DNA of 36,019 nt from Bacilli bacterium. GTDB taxonomy: Bacteria; Bacillota_I; Bacilli_A; RF39; UBA660. The stretch is from assembly GCA_016297695.1 (NCBI GenBank), contig JAEDGC010000014.1:1-36019 (forward strand). The letters run 5' to 3'. Under the pieces are notes generated by a model. The model was not told where the DNA came from. It was given only the letters and a program-made list of their open reading frames with translations, and did no database searches. Position 1 is the first letter of the stretch; each line of letters begins with the position of its first letter. A program made the translations under genes and the position numbers. Positions 29,056 through 36,019 of this stretch are shown here, one piece after another.

Positions 29056-29972
29056 TCAATTCTTACAATAGCATTTTGCTCTAATATTTTAGATTCAAAG
29101 AAGTTTTTCCATCCAATTGTACTTCTTTGATTTAATGGGTCTGCAGTACCAGCACTACCTTGTGCTTTTACTATAATAGATGGTTTAGCAGCTGACCCTT
29201 CACCGATTTCTGGAACACCATAAGAGTCTTTACCATAAATAACCCCTAAATGTACTGTTGCATCACTAGCACCAGTTCCAGTAGCAGTATTACTTGATGT
29301 CATGAATCTTGCACCAGCATATTCACCAATTTCACCTTTTAATAATTTTTTATTATCAGTATATTTATTGGCATCAATCCATCCACCATCAGCAGTATCA
29401 CTCATTAAGTCATATGCTTGTTCTGGACTGATTACAGCATGGAAATATCCATCTGCAAATGTTTTTGCATTATTTTTTCTTAAATCTCTTACTGCTTTTT
29501 TAACTTCTTCACCAGTTAAAACATCACTAGCAGTTAATTCAGAACGACCAGTTTTACCACCAACAAATCTTACATTTGTTCCAGCAGTTACAACATCTCT
29601 TATTTTAGTATCAACAAGTAATGCAGCTTGTTCACCTAATAATTGAGATGTTTCAGTAATAACTGGGTCTTTAGATTGCATATCTAATACATCTGATATT
29701 TCAACGAAATCACCATATTGGCTTAATTCAGCAATTAATGATGTAATACTTAAAGAACTACCATTTGGAGTTGTACCCTCAGTTAAAGGTGCCTTTGGTA
29801 TTGCTAAAGAAGCAAATTTTCTCCATTCAATTTTTGTTCCTTTTCCTTTAGGAACTTTTTTCTTTTTACCGTCATTGTAGAAATGTAATTCAGGTAATAG
29901 TCTTTCTAATAAAGCTCTGTCATAAAATGTTTGATTTTCAACACTTAATGTTGTAATAGTTTGTGTAGCCAT
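29037..29972 (-). CDS. Major capsid protein, N4-gp56 family
   Basis: HK97-fold shell subunit, 311 aa. Shows the N4-gp56 family pattern: FYDRALLERLLPELHFYNDG at the start, GKGTKIEWRKFASLAIPKAP then LTEGTTPNGSSLSITSLIAE, YGDFVEISDVLDMQSKDPVI, ADGYFHAVISPEQAYDLMSD, and RSTIGWKNFFESKILEQNAI near the end. Flanked upstream by the acidic scaffold gene and downstream by the small head protein. AGGGAG about eleven bases before ATG. Codon use looks more regular and G+C-richer than in the early genes, as usual for a highly expressed gene. Confidence 0.92.
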   Translation of the reverse strand: MATQTITTLSVENQTFYDRALLERLLPELHFYNDGKKKKVPKGKGTKIEWRKFASLAIPKAPLTEGTTPNGSSLSITSLIAELSQYGDFVEISDVLDMQSKDPVITETSQLLGEQAALLVDTKIRDVVTAGTNVRFVGGKTGRSELTASDVLTGEEVKKAVRDLRKNNAKTFADGYFHAVISPEQAYDLMSDTADGGWIDANKYTDNKKLLKGEIGEYAGARFMTSSNTATGTGASDATVHLGVIYGKDSYGVPEIGEGSAAKPSIIVKAQGSAGTADPLNQRSTIGWKNFFESKILEQNAIVRIETGISA

Positions 29973-29990
29973 TATATCATCTCCCTTTCA

Positions 29991-30764
29991 TTATTGGCTT
30001 AAAACTTTATCAATCTCTTTTTGAAAATCAGCACTAGACATTGTTGCATAATCATACTTAATCTCTGTTCCACTATTTAAGCTACCAGGGGAACTTTTAG
30101 AATTAGAAATAGTATTTTTAGCGTTTTCTATTGCCTCATTTCTAAAGGAATTTTTAAGTCTTTCATAAGACTCATAAATATCTACTAATGGTTTTGACTT
30201 ACCCTCCATGTAATCGTTAAATGTTTCATCAGCTAATAGTTGATTAATATTGATATCAGGATATTTTTTTGAGAAATCTTCAACATCTTTTTTTACTTTT
30301 TCTTCGATTTCTTTTTCTTTTTGCTTTCTTTGGTAATCAACTCTTTTTTTATCAGCTATTGCCTTTGAAAAATCTTGTATAGGATCTTTACCAGATTGCT
30401 CAATTTCGTACATAGTTTCATATACTTCAACATCTTGTAAATCTTTTATTTCCTCATTTGTATAAGGATTTATTTTCCCTATATAAGCCTCTGCTTTACC
30501 TTTTTCGTAGGCTTCTTTGATTTTAATTTCTGCCTCTTTTTCAGCTCTTCTTCTAGCTTCGGCATATTTAGAATTATCTTCTTTTGATTGAGTAACTTTT
30601 TCTTGTTTCTCATCATTTTTAGATTCTTCCTCTGATGAAGTATCTGTTAACTCTTCTCCAGTTACTTCAGATTCTTCTTCAGGATTATCAGCAATATCTT
30701 CTGTTACTTCTTCTGTTGGTTCAGCGACTTCCAACTCTTTTACGCTTTCATTTGTTTCTTCCAT
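29991..30764 (-). CDS. Capsid scaffold protein
   Basis: 257 aa. The first 65 residues are extremely acidic (Glu/Asp/Thr/Ser-rich). Residues 65-200 are Lys/Glu coiled coil (AEARRRAEKEAEIKIKEAYE, then KKRVDYQRKQKEKEIEEKVK). The C-terminus is small and polar, with SADFQKEIDKVLSQ, which in such scaffolds binds the shell. Located between portal and capsid, the scaffold position. AAGGAGG precedes the ATG. It leaves the shell before packaging. Confidence 0.85.
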   Translation of the reverse strand: MEETNESVKELEVAEPTEEVTEDIADNPEEESEVTGEELTDTSSEEESKNDEKQEKVTQSKEDNSKYAEARRRAEKEAEIKIKEAYEKGKAEAYIGKINPYTNEEIKDLQDVEVYETMYEIEQSGKDPIQDFSKAIADKKRVDYQRKQKEKEIEEKVKKDVEDFSKKYPDININQLLADETFNDYMEGKSKPLVDIYESYERLKNSFRNEAIENAKNTISNSKSSPGSLNSGTEIKYDYATMSSADFQKEIDKVLSQ

Positions 30765-30824
30765 TTTTTCCTCCTTTGATTTTTGCGCTATTCAATGCGA
30801 TATAGTTCTTTTATGTCTACTAAA

Positions 30825-30858
30825 AAAGACAAAATAAAAACACTAAATACCAGTGTTT
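30825..30858 (-). terminator. Attenuator-like hairpin at the end of the portal gene
   Basis: AAACACT, GGTATTT, AGTGTTT on the minus strand and then TTATTTTGTCTTTTTT. The stem begins in the last codons of portal. Located before the highly expressed scaffold/capsid pair. Confidence 0.65.
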
Positions 30859-32540
30859 ATATTTTGATTATTAGGTACCATATTCTCCTGTGGTAAACCA
30901 GATTTTGAATTTTGCATAAGTGGTAATTGTTGTTGCATTAATTGTGCCTTTCGTTCTCTTATCTTTTTTAATTGTGATTTAAAAGGCATTGCACTATCTG
31001 GATATAGTTCAATTAAATCATCATCATCAATTGTATTTCTAGCTCTTAGTGATTCTAATAAATTAATTGTTAATGATTCACTATATATACCTCCAGCTCC
31101 TATTTCAACTGTTGCGTTAAATTCAAAATTTTCAAAATTTTTACCATTCATTGAAACTGCATATTGTTGTCCATCTTCTTCATAAGAGAACATTCTATTA
31201 TCTGTATAATACATTTTAAAAAATTGTTCATATATTTTAGCAATTTTCTTATATGTTCTATAAAATGTTTTTTGTAACATATCAATTGGCTTTTTTGCTT
31301 GATTTTGTAAAGCAATTATTGCACTTGCAGCCATGTTAGCTCCTACAACTTCACCAGTTGATACTTCTGTTGCACCTGATACACTTCTTGTTAAATCTAA
31401 AAGTTTATCTGTTAACTGTATAGCCTGTGGATTAAATGATGGAGTTTCCATATTCTTAATACCCCATCCATTTTCTCTTGAATAATCGTATAGTATTTCT
31501 CCTGGTGCATTAGTTATTTCTTGTTTACCAAGTGCTCCTATTTTTGCAATCAATTTAGGCCATGATGTTTGTTGAACAGATAAAAGCATTAAACCTACAT
31601 TAAAGTTTAATGCTTTTTGATTTGGTATAATATTTTCTATTTCGCCACGCCCAAAAATACTTTTTTCTACTTTATAATGATTTCCAACTACAATTGGATA
31701 CATTTCATTCTTAAAAGTTCCTATTTTTGGTTTATCTGGTTCATTGATTTCATTGTTACTTTCTTTATCCAAATTTATTTTAGAATTTATTTCTGGATTT
31801 AAATATGTAGCTTCACATACCATTGAAGTACTTGTTGATTTTTCCCAAATTACTCTACCATCTTTTCTTGAATATGTAGTTAATACTGTTACAACTTCTT
31901 CATCTTTATATTCATCTTCTTCTATTTCATGATCTGCTACTATGTTTTCACATGTAGAGATTTTATTTTTCTTAGCTTCTGCTTTAACATCTTTTAACTT
32001 TTCTATACTTGCAATTTGTATATATTCTTGTTTTTGTTCATCTTTATTTCTTGGATTTGCAAAGAATATGTATTTTGGATTAATTATTTCACCACGCATA
32101 CCACCTATATATTTAGATTGCATACCACCAATTACTTCATTATCCCAATAATAATGATATATATATGTACCATATTTACCAGAATGATTTTGAGCTTCAT
32201 CATCTAAATCAGCTTGACCTAAATCTTCTTTTACTATTTCTGCAAATTTAGTAAATATATTAGAACCAATTATTGCGCTATTTACATTTGCTCCAAACAT
32301 TTCCCCTGGTTTAAATAATATTTTTATATTTTGGTTTAATATATTAGATTTTTTATTGTTTAAAATCATATCACATATATTGATTACTGGACGAGGTAAA
32401 TTTTTTGTTTTTTTAGTAGGATCTGGCCACTGTTTTCCATCAACAAAATCACTACATTGTTGCCACTTTTCATCAAGTTTATTATCTTTTTGATATTTTA
32501 ACCCTTTTTTAAAATAATTCCATAATGTTTCATATCTCAT
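30843..32540 (-). CDS. Portal protein, P22-like
   Basis: 565 aa; twelve copies form the DNA entry ring at one capsid vertex. Start MRYETLWNYFKKGLKYQKDN, then QCSDFVDGKQWPDPTKKTKN and RPVINICDMILNNKKSNILN. This is the opening used by P22-type portals. Middle HYYWDNEVIGGMQSKYIGGM and AKYIFFANPRNKDE-like wing; YKVEKSIFGRGEIENIIPNQ leads to the stem. GATEVSTGEVVGANMAASAI is the conserved tunnel-loop helix. The C-terminus is a Gln-rich helix (RERKAQLMQQQLPLMQ), like the P22 barrel start but short. GGAGG before ATG. It overlaps the small membrane gene by one base. Confidence 0.9.
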   Translation of the reverse strand: MRYETLWNYFKKGLKYQKDNKLDEKWQQCSDFVDGKQWPDPTKKTKNLPRPVINICDMILNNKKSNILNQNIKILFKPGEMFGANVNSAIIGSNIFTKFAEIVKEDLGQADLDDEAQNHSGKYGTYIYHYYWDNEVIGGMQSKYIGGMRGEIINPKYIFFANPRNKDEQKQEYIQIASIEKLKDVKAEAKKNKISTCENIVADHEIEEDEYKDEEVVTVLTTYSRKDGRVIWEKSTSTSMVCEATYLNPEINSKINLDKESNNEINEPDKPKIGTFKNEMYPIVVGNHYKVEKSIFGRGEIENIIPNQKALNFNVGLMLLSVQQTSWPKLIAKIGALGKQEITNAPGEILYDYSRENGWGIKNMETPSFNPQAIQLTDKLLDLTRSVSGATEVSTGEVVGANMAASAIIALQNQAKKPIDMLQKTFYRTYKKIAKIYEQFFKMYYTDNRMFSYEEDGQQYAVSMNGKNFENFEFNATVEIGAGGIYSESLTINLLESLRARNTIDDDDLIELYPDSAMPFKSQLKKIRERKAQLMQQQLPLMQNSKSGLPQENMVPNNQNINTGI

Positions 32541-32764
32541 TATGATTTACCTCCATTCATCCATTCATCAATTATTTCTGGTGTTAATCCGTTAGGATAT
32601 AAGTTATTTACATTTTGTATATCATTTGTTTCTGGTTCTTTATAATAATTATATAAATCCTCATCTAATTCATCTTTTATATCTTTTTTATTCTTATATT
32701 CTAGTTTTAAACCAATATATAAACCAACACAAAAAACGATTATATATACTATTCCATTCAACAT
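32540..32764 (-). CDS. Small membrane protein between terminase and portal, 74 aa
   Basis: I start at the ATG at 32762-32764 (AAGGTGGTGA upstream); GTG codons lie just before. Residues 3-20 form one membrane segment (NGIVYIIVFCVGLYIGLKLE). The rest is polar and acidic (KKDIKDELDEDLYNYYKEPE), ending DEWMNGGKS. Similar single-pass proteins appear at this place in Bacillota podoviruses. Function unknown. Confidence 0.7.
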   Translation of the reverse strand: MLNGIVYIIVFCVGLYIGLKLEYKNKKDIKDELDEDLYNYYKEPETNDIQNVNNLYPNGLTPEIIDEWMNGGKS

Positions 32765-32769
32765 ATGTA

Positions 32770-34566
32770 TCACCACCTTATATATTCATCATCATTATAA
32801 TTATCATCATCTTGAAGTGCAAAAGGAAGTACCATCTCTGGTTCTTCCTCAATTTCTATTTCAAATGATCCCTGTTCTCTTGAATAAATACATATAGCAA
32901 ATGCCATAATTAAATCATCATGATATCCTATTTCTGCCTCAGCTTTGCCTTTTTCATTTCTAATAAATTTTAATGCTTCTTCTAATGTATCTAAATCATT
33001 TATTTTATTTATATTTTCTTTAAACCATTTAATAATTAGTGATATTATTAATGGCCTAGTTTGTACTGTTGTCTTAAATCCGTATTTATTTTGTTTTCTT
33101 TTTGTGTACGTATCTTCTACTTCTCTAATAAATTGATTATCATATCCAAGTCTTTCTAATTCTTTAACTGGATAAGTAGAATGATTAATTTCAATACTTA
33201 ATAATGCATTATTAAAATATTTACCTAAACAATACATTTGTCTTGTATATATATCTTCATCAAATTGATGCTTTAATACTGCAACTTGATTTCCTGTAAT
33301 ATTATTTATAACTTGTCCTGTAAAGTTATCAGAACCATCACCTGCAGTATCTCCACCAATTACATATGGATATCCTTTTTGAACATCTTCATATATTTTA
33401 ATATATCCATTATCATCATCAATCCACTCAATATTTATTATTTTTTCTTTTTCTGGTTTTGTGTCATCATATGTATAATTAAAATAACCAGTTTTTATTG
33501 GATTTTTTTTCTTTATTTCTTCTTTTCTTGCCATTACTTGTTCCGAATCAAAAACACATCTACCACTACTTAAAAATGCATCATCTGGAGTACATGGATA
33601 TTCTTGTTTAATCATATCTTTTTCAAGATATTTTTCATATTTTTTATAATACCAATACAATTGATTTAATGTTAATTTTTTTATTGTTTTTAACCATTTT
33701 AATCTTGTATATATCCATTCAGTTCTGTTATCAATTTTATTGATAAATTCTTGTTTTATTTCTTCGCTTTCAAATTCTAGTGAATATTCTTTTGTTCTCC
33801 ACCATTCATAAAAACAATTAATACACGTACCACTTGCCCACATTTCTTGAAAATCATTATATCCATTAGCAGTTGATTCATATATTTTTATTGAATCTTT
33901 AGTAAGTGCTTCACCAAGTCCAGCTTGGGTAATTGCTATACCATATTTCCAGAATGCACACTCAGAAGCGTGTAAAAAGTTTATTGTTCTTGAACGTCCC
34001 ATATCCTTTGTAGCCGAATCTATTCCCCAACTACTATTTATTTTTTCAAATATTAATTGTCTTTTCGTATTATATTTTTCAGTTGGTTTTAATTTATCTG
34101 GAAGATTGTTATACATAAACTTTGCTTTATTAGTAAATATTGATTCTGCATTATCATTACTATCAGCTATTGTATAACCCTCAAAATTTCGTGTAATTAT
34201 TGTACATGCTAATTGATAAGCTGTAATGAATGTTGTAAATCCTAATTGTCTACCTTTTAATATTAAAAAAGATAAATCTAATAATTTACCATCAGTAAAA
34301 TCTCTTTTTGAGTTATTTAGTATATCTAAAAAATCTAATTGAACTTCATTTAAGAAAAATGGAACTGTTTTTTTATCCTTATTAACAACTATAAATGTTA
34401 GTTCAATTAATTTTTCTGGATTTAATTTTATCTCACCACGTAGTTCTTCATTTATACATAATTCTTCTACAATTGATTCTCTAAATATTTTATCTCTTTC
34501 AATATCATAGTCTTGATACCATTTTTCTTTTCTTTTTTCAATCAAATAATCAGAAGTATATTTCAT
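32770..34566 (-). CDS. terL: Terminase large subunit
   Basis: Packaging motor ATPase and headful nuclease, 598 aa. ATPase domain: adenine-binding NEVQLDFLDI at about 73-82, Walker A-type GRQLGFTT at 105-112, Walker B region INFLHASECAFW at 195-206, and coupling motif YESTANGYNDFQ at 229-240. Nuclease domain from about 380: GGDTAGDGSDNFTGQV with the first metal-binding Asp at 406, LSIEINHSTYP, and the final YHDDLIMAFAI. Overlaps the small subunit gene by four bases. The helical extension between ATPase and nuclease domains is typical of the longer terminases. Confidence 0.94.
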   Translation of the reverse strand: MKYTSDYLIEKRKEKWYQDYDIERDKIFRESIVEELCINEELRGEIKLNPEKLIELTFIVVNKDKKTVPFFLNEVQLDFLDILNNSKRDFTDGKLLDLSFLILKGRQLGFTTFITAYQLACTIITRNFEGYTIADSNDNAESIFTNKAKFMYNNLPDKLKPTEKYNTKRQLIFEKINSSWGIDSATKDMGRSRTINFLHASECAFWKYGIAITQAGLGEALTKDSIKIYESTANGYNDFQEMWASGTCINCFYEWWRTKEYSLEFESEEIKQEFINKIDNRTEWIYTRLKWLKTIKKLTLNQLYWYYKKYEKYLEKDMIKQEYPCTPDDAFLSSGRCVFDSEQVMARKEEIKKKNPIKTGYFNYTYDDTKPEKEKIINIEWIDDDNGYIKIYEDVQKGYPYVIGGDTAGDGSDNFTGQVINNITGNQVAVLKHQFDEDIYTRQMYCLGKYFNNALLSIEINHSTYPVKELERLGYDNQFIREVEDTYTKRKQNKYGFKTTVQTRPLIISLIIKWFKENINKINDLDTLEEALKFIRNEKGKAEAEIGYHDDLIMAFAICIYSREQGSFEIEIEEEPEMVLPFALQDDDNYNDDEYIRW

Positions 34567-35030
34567 TTAATCACATCTTCCAATTTAAATGGTTTATCAT
34601 CTTTATTTCCTAAATCCAGTTGTTGTTTTTCTTTCCAATTATCAGGATCACGATTTTGTAACCAAAATTTAGCTGCGTTAGTCTCGGATGGCTTATGCTT
34701 TATTAAATCTATTACTACTGGTTCACTTATTTCTTTGATACGTTTACCATCTTTGTATATTACTTCTTTTTTTGTTGATACTGTTTGCTCAACATATTCA
34801 TATCCTAAACAATTTTTATAAAATTGATTTTCAACTTCTGCATCGCAAAATTCTTTATTTTTATGAACTATTTCTTTAAATTCGGAAAATTTGTTTTGAT
34901 ATGCATAATAACTTGATTTTTCTATACCAAGTCTATTCCATATTTCTTTATCCGTTAGTCCACTTCTGCACCATTTTGCAATTAGTGGTAATTTTGGCTT
35001 TACTTTTTTTTCGTATTGACTTATTGCCAT
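34563..35030 (-). CDS. terS: Terminase small subunit
   Basis: DNA recognition part of the packaging motor. 155 aa from the ATG at 35028-35030 (GGTGA five bases upstream); a frame extension of ten codons has no ribosome site. Residues 5-45 form a helix-turn-helix (LPLIAKWCRSGLTDKEIWNR, then IEKSSYYAYQNKFSEF), then an oligomerisation helix. The conserved end is KPSETNAAKFWLQNRDPDNW followed by a Lys-rich tail that contacts the large subunit. It would bind a pac or cos site near its own gene; the inverted-repeat element 115 bases upstream is a candidate. Confidence 0.92.
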   Translation of the reverse strand: MAISQYEKKVKPKLPLIAKWCRSGLTDKEIWNRLGIEKSSYYAYQNKFSEFKEIVHKNKEFCDAEVENQFYKNCLGYEYVEQTVSTKKEVIYKDGKRIKEISEPVVIDLIKHKPSETNAAKFWLQNRDPDNWKEKQQLDLGNKDDKPFKLEDVIK

Positions 35031-35144
35031 TTTTGTCACCACACTTTTCTGATTTAACACATCCTCTACAAGTTGGCTGTTTCATACAAAAAGAAAAATT
35101 AATATTATTCTTTTTCAGATATATCACCACTCTTTATTATATAA

Positions 35145-35293
35145 ACAGTGTCTTAAAAACAATCATGGTATCTATTAGATAATTGGTTAGCTAATGTGAT
35201 AAATCACCCAATTACTTCAAGATAAGTCGGTAAACTTTTTAAAACCAGAATAGTACCTCTACTATTCAACTTTAATTGTTTTTAAGACACTGT
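35145..35293 (-). ncRNA. Three-way-junction element upstream of terS (RNA or packaging site candidate)
   Basis: A perfect 19-bp inverted repeat closes the element (35145-35163 and 35275-35293; arm ACAGTGTCTTAAAAACAAT). Inside lie two further hairpins. One is TAATTGG/CCAATTA (35180-35186 and 35208-35214) extended by GTGA/TCAC (35196-35199 and 35204-35207). The other is GAATAGTA, CCTC, TACTATTC (35248-35267). No coding frame fits. It lies in the late transcript between the leader terminator and terS. Possible roles: structured RNA of the packaging-RNA type, terminase recognition DNA, or a small palindromic mobile element. Confidence 0.6.
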
Positions 35294-35303
35294 CTACATA
35301 AAT

Positions 35304-35327
35304 ATAAAAAGAGATATTTCTATCTCT
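35304..35327 (-). terminator. Leader terminator with GAAA tetraloop
   Basis: AGAGATA, GAAA, TATCTCT... on the minus strand (stem 35310-35316 with 35321-35327), followed by TTTTATATTT. It lies about 45-70 bases after the late promoter start, so late transcription needs read-through or antitermination. Confidence 0.75.
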
Positions 35328-35370
35328 CAGGGGGTGAACCAATAATGGTTGGTTCTCTAGGGCTTGCCCT
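35304..35370 (-). ncRNA. Late-operon leader RNA with three hairpins
   Basis: Immediately after the late promoter the transcript folds into AGGGC/GCCCT (35359-35370), GAACCAA/TTGGTTC (35336-35342 with 35349-35355) and the terminator hairpin (35304-35327). The first two together resemble in layout, not in sequence, the put sites of phage HK022 that make polymerase resistant to terminators. Confidence 0.55.
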
Positions 35371-35413
35371 ATTATAATATTATAAGTCAAGTTTACTCCG
35401 ATTTTACTCCGAT
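35371..35413 (-). promoter_or_regulatory. Late promoter with two 11-bp activator repeats
   Basis: Minus strand: ATCGGAGTAAA twice in tandem (35403-35413 and 35392-35402), then TATAAT at 35379-35384 and again at 35371-35376. No TTGACA lies 17 bases before either -10; the repeats occupy the -35 region, as at activator-dependent promoters. The site starts three bases beyond the stop of the late-activator-like gene. Confidence 0.7.
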
Positions 35414-35415
35414 TT

Positions 35416-35844
35416 TTAATTATTAATAATTTCTTTTACTGTTTTATAATAGTCATTAAACCTTGATTCGGAATATGGAATCTTTTTTAATAATGCTTTA
35501 TATTCTAATTCCTCTAAATATTTATAGTAAAATATTCTGTCATAAATATCTGTTTTAATATCTAGTTTTTCATGTAATTTATTATATTTGTATTCTATTG
35601 TTTTTATTTCTTCTTTCAGTTTTTTTACTAATTCTTCATAATATTCAGATTTAAAATCTTTGTTGCAAGGATATGGTGGTTTTATCCACCAATTTTCATC
35701 AGGATTCATTGTTTTATAGTTAAATGTTATATCATCTGAATTTAATAATATTTCATATTTATCTAATTCTATTTCTTTTTCTTTTAATTGTTTATGATAT
35801 TTTAATAACGTTTTATATAATATTTTTTTTAATTTTCTATCCAT
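35416..35844 (-). CDS. Late transcription activator-like protein (RinA/ArpU type)
   Basis: 142 aa. Residues 1-30 and 65-95 are coiled-coil helices (KKILYKTLLKYHKQLKEKEI; YYEELVKKLKEEIKTIEYKY). The C-terminal 40 residues (IFYYKYLEELEYKALLKKIP, then YSESRFNDYYKTVKEI) match a sigma-region-4-like helix-turn-helix of phage late regulators. Such proteins sit as the last early gene just before the small terminase and switch on the late operon. AAAGGG precedes the ATG. Directly after its stop lie two 11-bp direct repeats over the late promoter, the natural target. Confidence 0.75.
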   Translation of the reverse strand: MDRKLKKILYKTLLKYHKQLKEKEIELDKYEILLNSDDITFNYKTMNPDENWWIKPPYPCNKDFKSEYYEELVKKLKEEIKTIEYKYNKLHEKLDIKTDIYDRIFYYKYLEELEYKALLKKIPYSESRFNDYYKTVKEIINN

Positions 35845-35889
35845 ACAACCCTTTCTAATTCAACCTAAACCCTTTTAGTAAGTTATATT

Positions 35890-36019
35890 TTAGAACCAAT
35901 TCTTGTTAAAAAATTGATTTATCTTATTTTTTGATAGTGCTTGTCCTCCAGAATAATTACTTTCTTTTTTTGTTATGTATCCATTTTCATCAGGTTTATA
36001 TTTATATTTCGGAAAACAT
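35890..36019 (-). CDS. Small hypothetical protein, C-terminal part (same gene as at 1-123)
   Basis: The 3' end of the 65-aa gene whose start is at 121-123. In this copy codons 23 onward are present, ending GGQALSKNKINQFFNKNWF, stop at 35890-35892. It is cut only by the window end. The next gene downstream is the late-activator-like gene, 46 bases on. Confidence 0.8.
   Translation of the reverse strand, partial: CFPKYKYKPDENGYITKKESNYSGGQALSKNKINQFFNKNWF
35965..36019. repeat. Terminal 55-bp direct repeat, right copy
   Basis: Identical to bases 1-55; see the left copy. The unique genome length is therefore 35,964 bases if the molecule is circular. Confidence 0.9.

Noticed and set aside
35145..35293. 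Insertion sequence or MITE with 19-bp terminal inverted repeats
   Set aside because: No target-site duplication is visible next to the arms and no second copy exists in the window; kept only as an alternative for the structured element.
1..36019. Alternative genetic code (TGA as Trp), suspected because of the very low G+C
   Set aside because: Trp is encoded by TGG throughout long genes and TGA acts as a stop (for example the membrane gene at 9308). The standard code fits all large genes.

Overview
The window is a complete or near-complete genome of a temperate podovirus-like phage of a very AT-rich Gram-positive (Bacillota-like) host. The evidence is strong AGGAGG-type ribosome sites, a phage-LC3-type holin, an amidase with peptidoglycan-binding repeats, a large serine integrase and the standard genetic code. 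The first and last 55 bases are identical, and a 65-codon gene reads intact across the joint. The sequence is therefore a circular molecule of about 35,964 bp that was cut open arbitrarily. No rRNA, tRNA or CRISPR array was seen.

Layout. (1) Lysogeny module, plus strand, about 8490-11656: XRE repressor, a small membrane protein, a duplicated repressor tail, two tiny ORFs, serine integrase, a strong attP candidate just 3' of it, and a LytTR-domain regulator. (2) Early region, minus strand, 8315 down to 1 and across the joint to 35416: Cro-like protein, replication initiator with an iteron-like origin, DnaB-type helicase, a short tyrosine recombinase, HNH-like zinc protein, Dam-type methyltransferase, a run of about a dozen tiny unknown genes, and a late-activator-like protein. 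(3) Late region, minus strand, 35413 down to 12830: late promoter and structured leader, small and large terminase, portal, scaffold, N4-gp56-type major capsid protein, adaptor, nozzle-like protein, two ejection-type proteins (one of 1892 residues), tail fibres, holin and amidase, closed by a strong terminator. (4) A small accessory block, 11640-12782, minus strand: an orphan PemK/MazF-like protein, two unknown small proteins and a structured RNA.

How it works together. Three 17-bp operators between the divergent repressor and Cro-like genes form the lysogeny/lysis switch. One of them exactly fills the spacer of a perfect-consensus early promoter. The early operon makes the replication proteins and finally the late-activator-like protein. 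That protein probably acts on two 11-bp direct repeats just beyond its own stop codon, which overlap the -35 region of the late promoter.

Most interesting candidates: a three-way-junction RNA or DNA element (35145-35293) directly in front of the small terminase gene; the late leader with three hairpins ending in a terminator (35304-35370); a 101-nt structured RNA at 11884-11984; a 16-bp motif shared by an early promoter and the integrase promoter; the two copies of the repressor tail around a membrane gene; and families of identical ribosome-site leaders among the small early genes.
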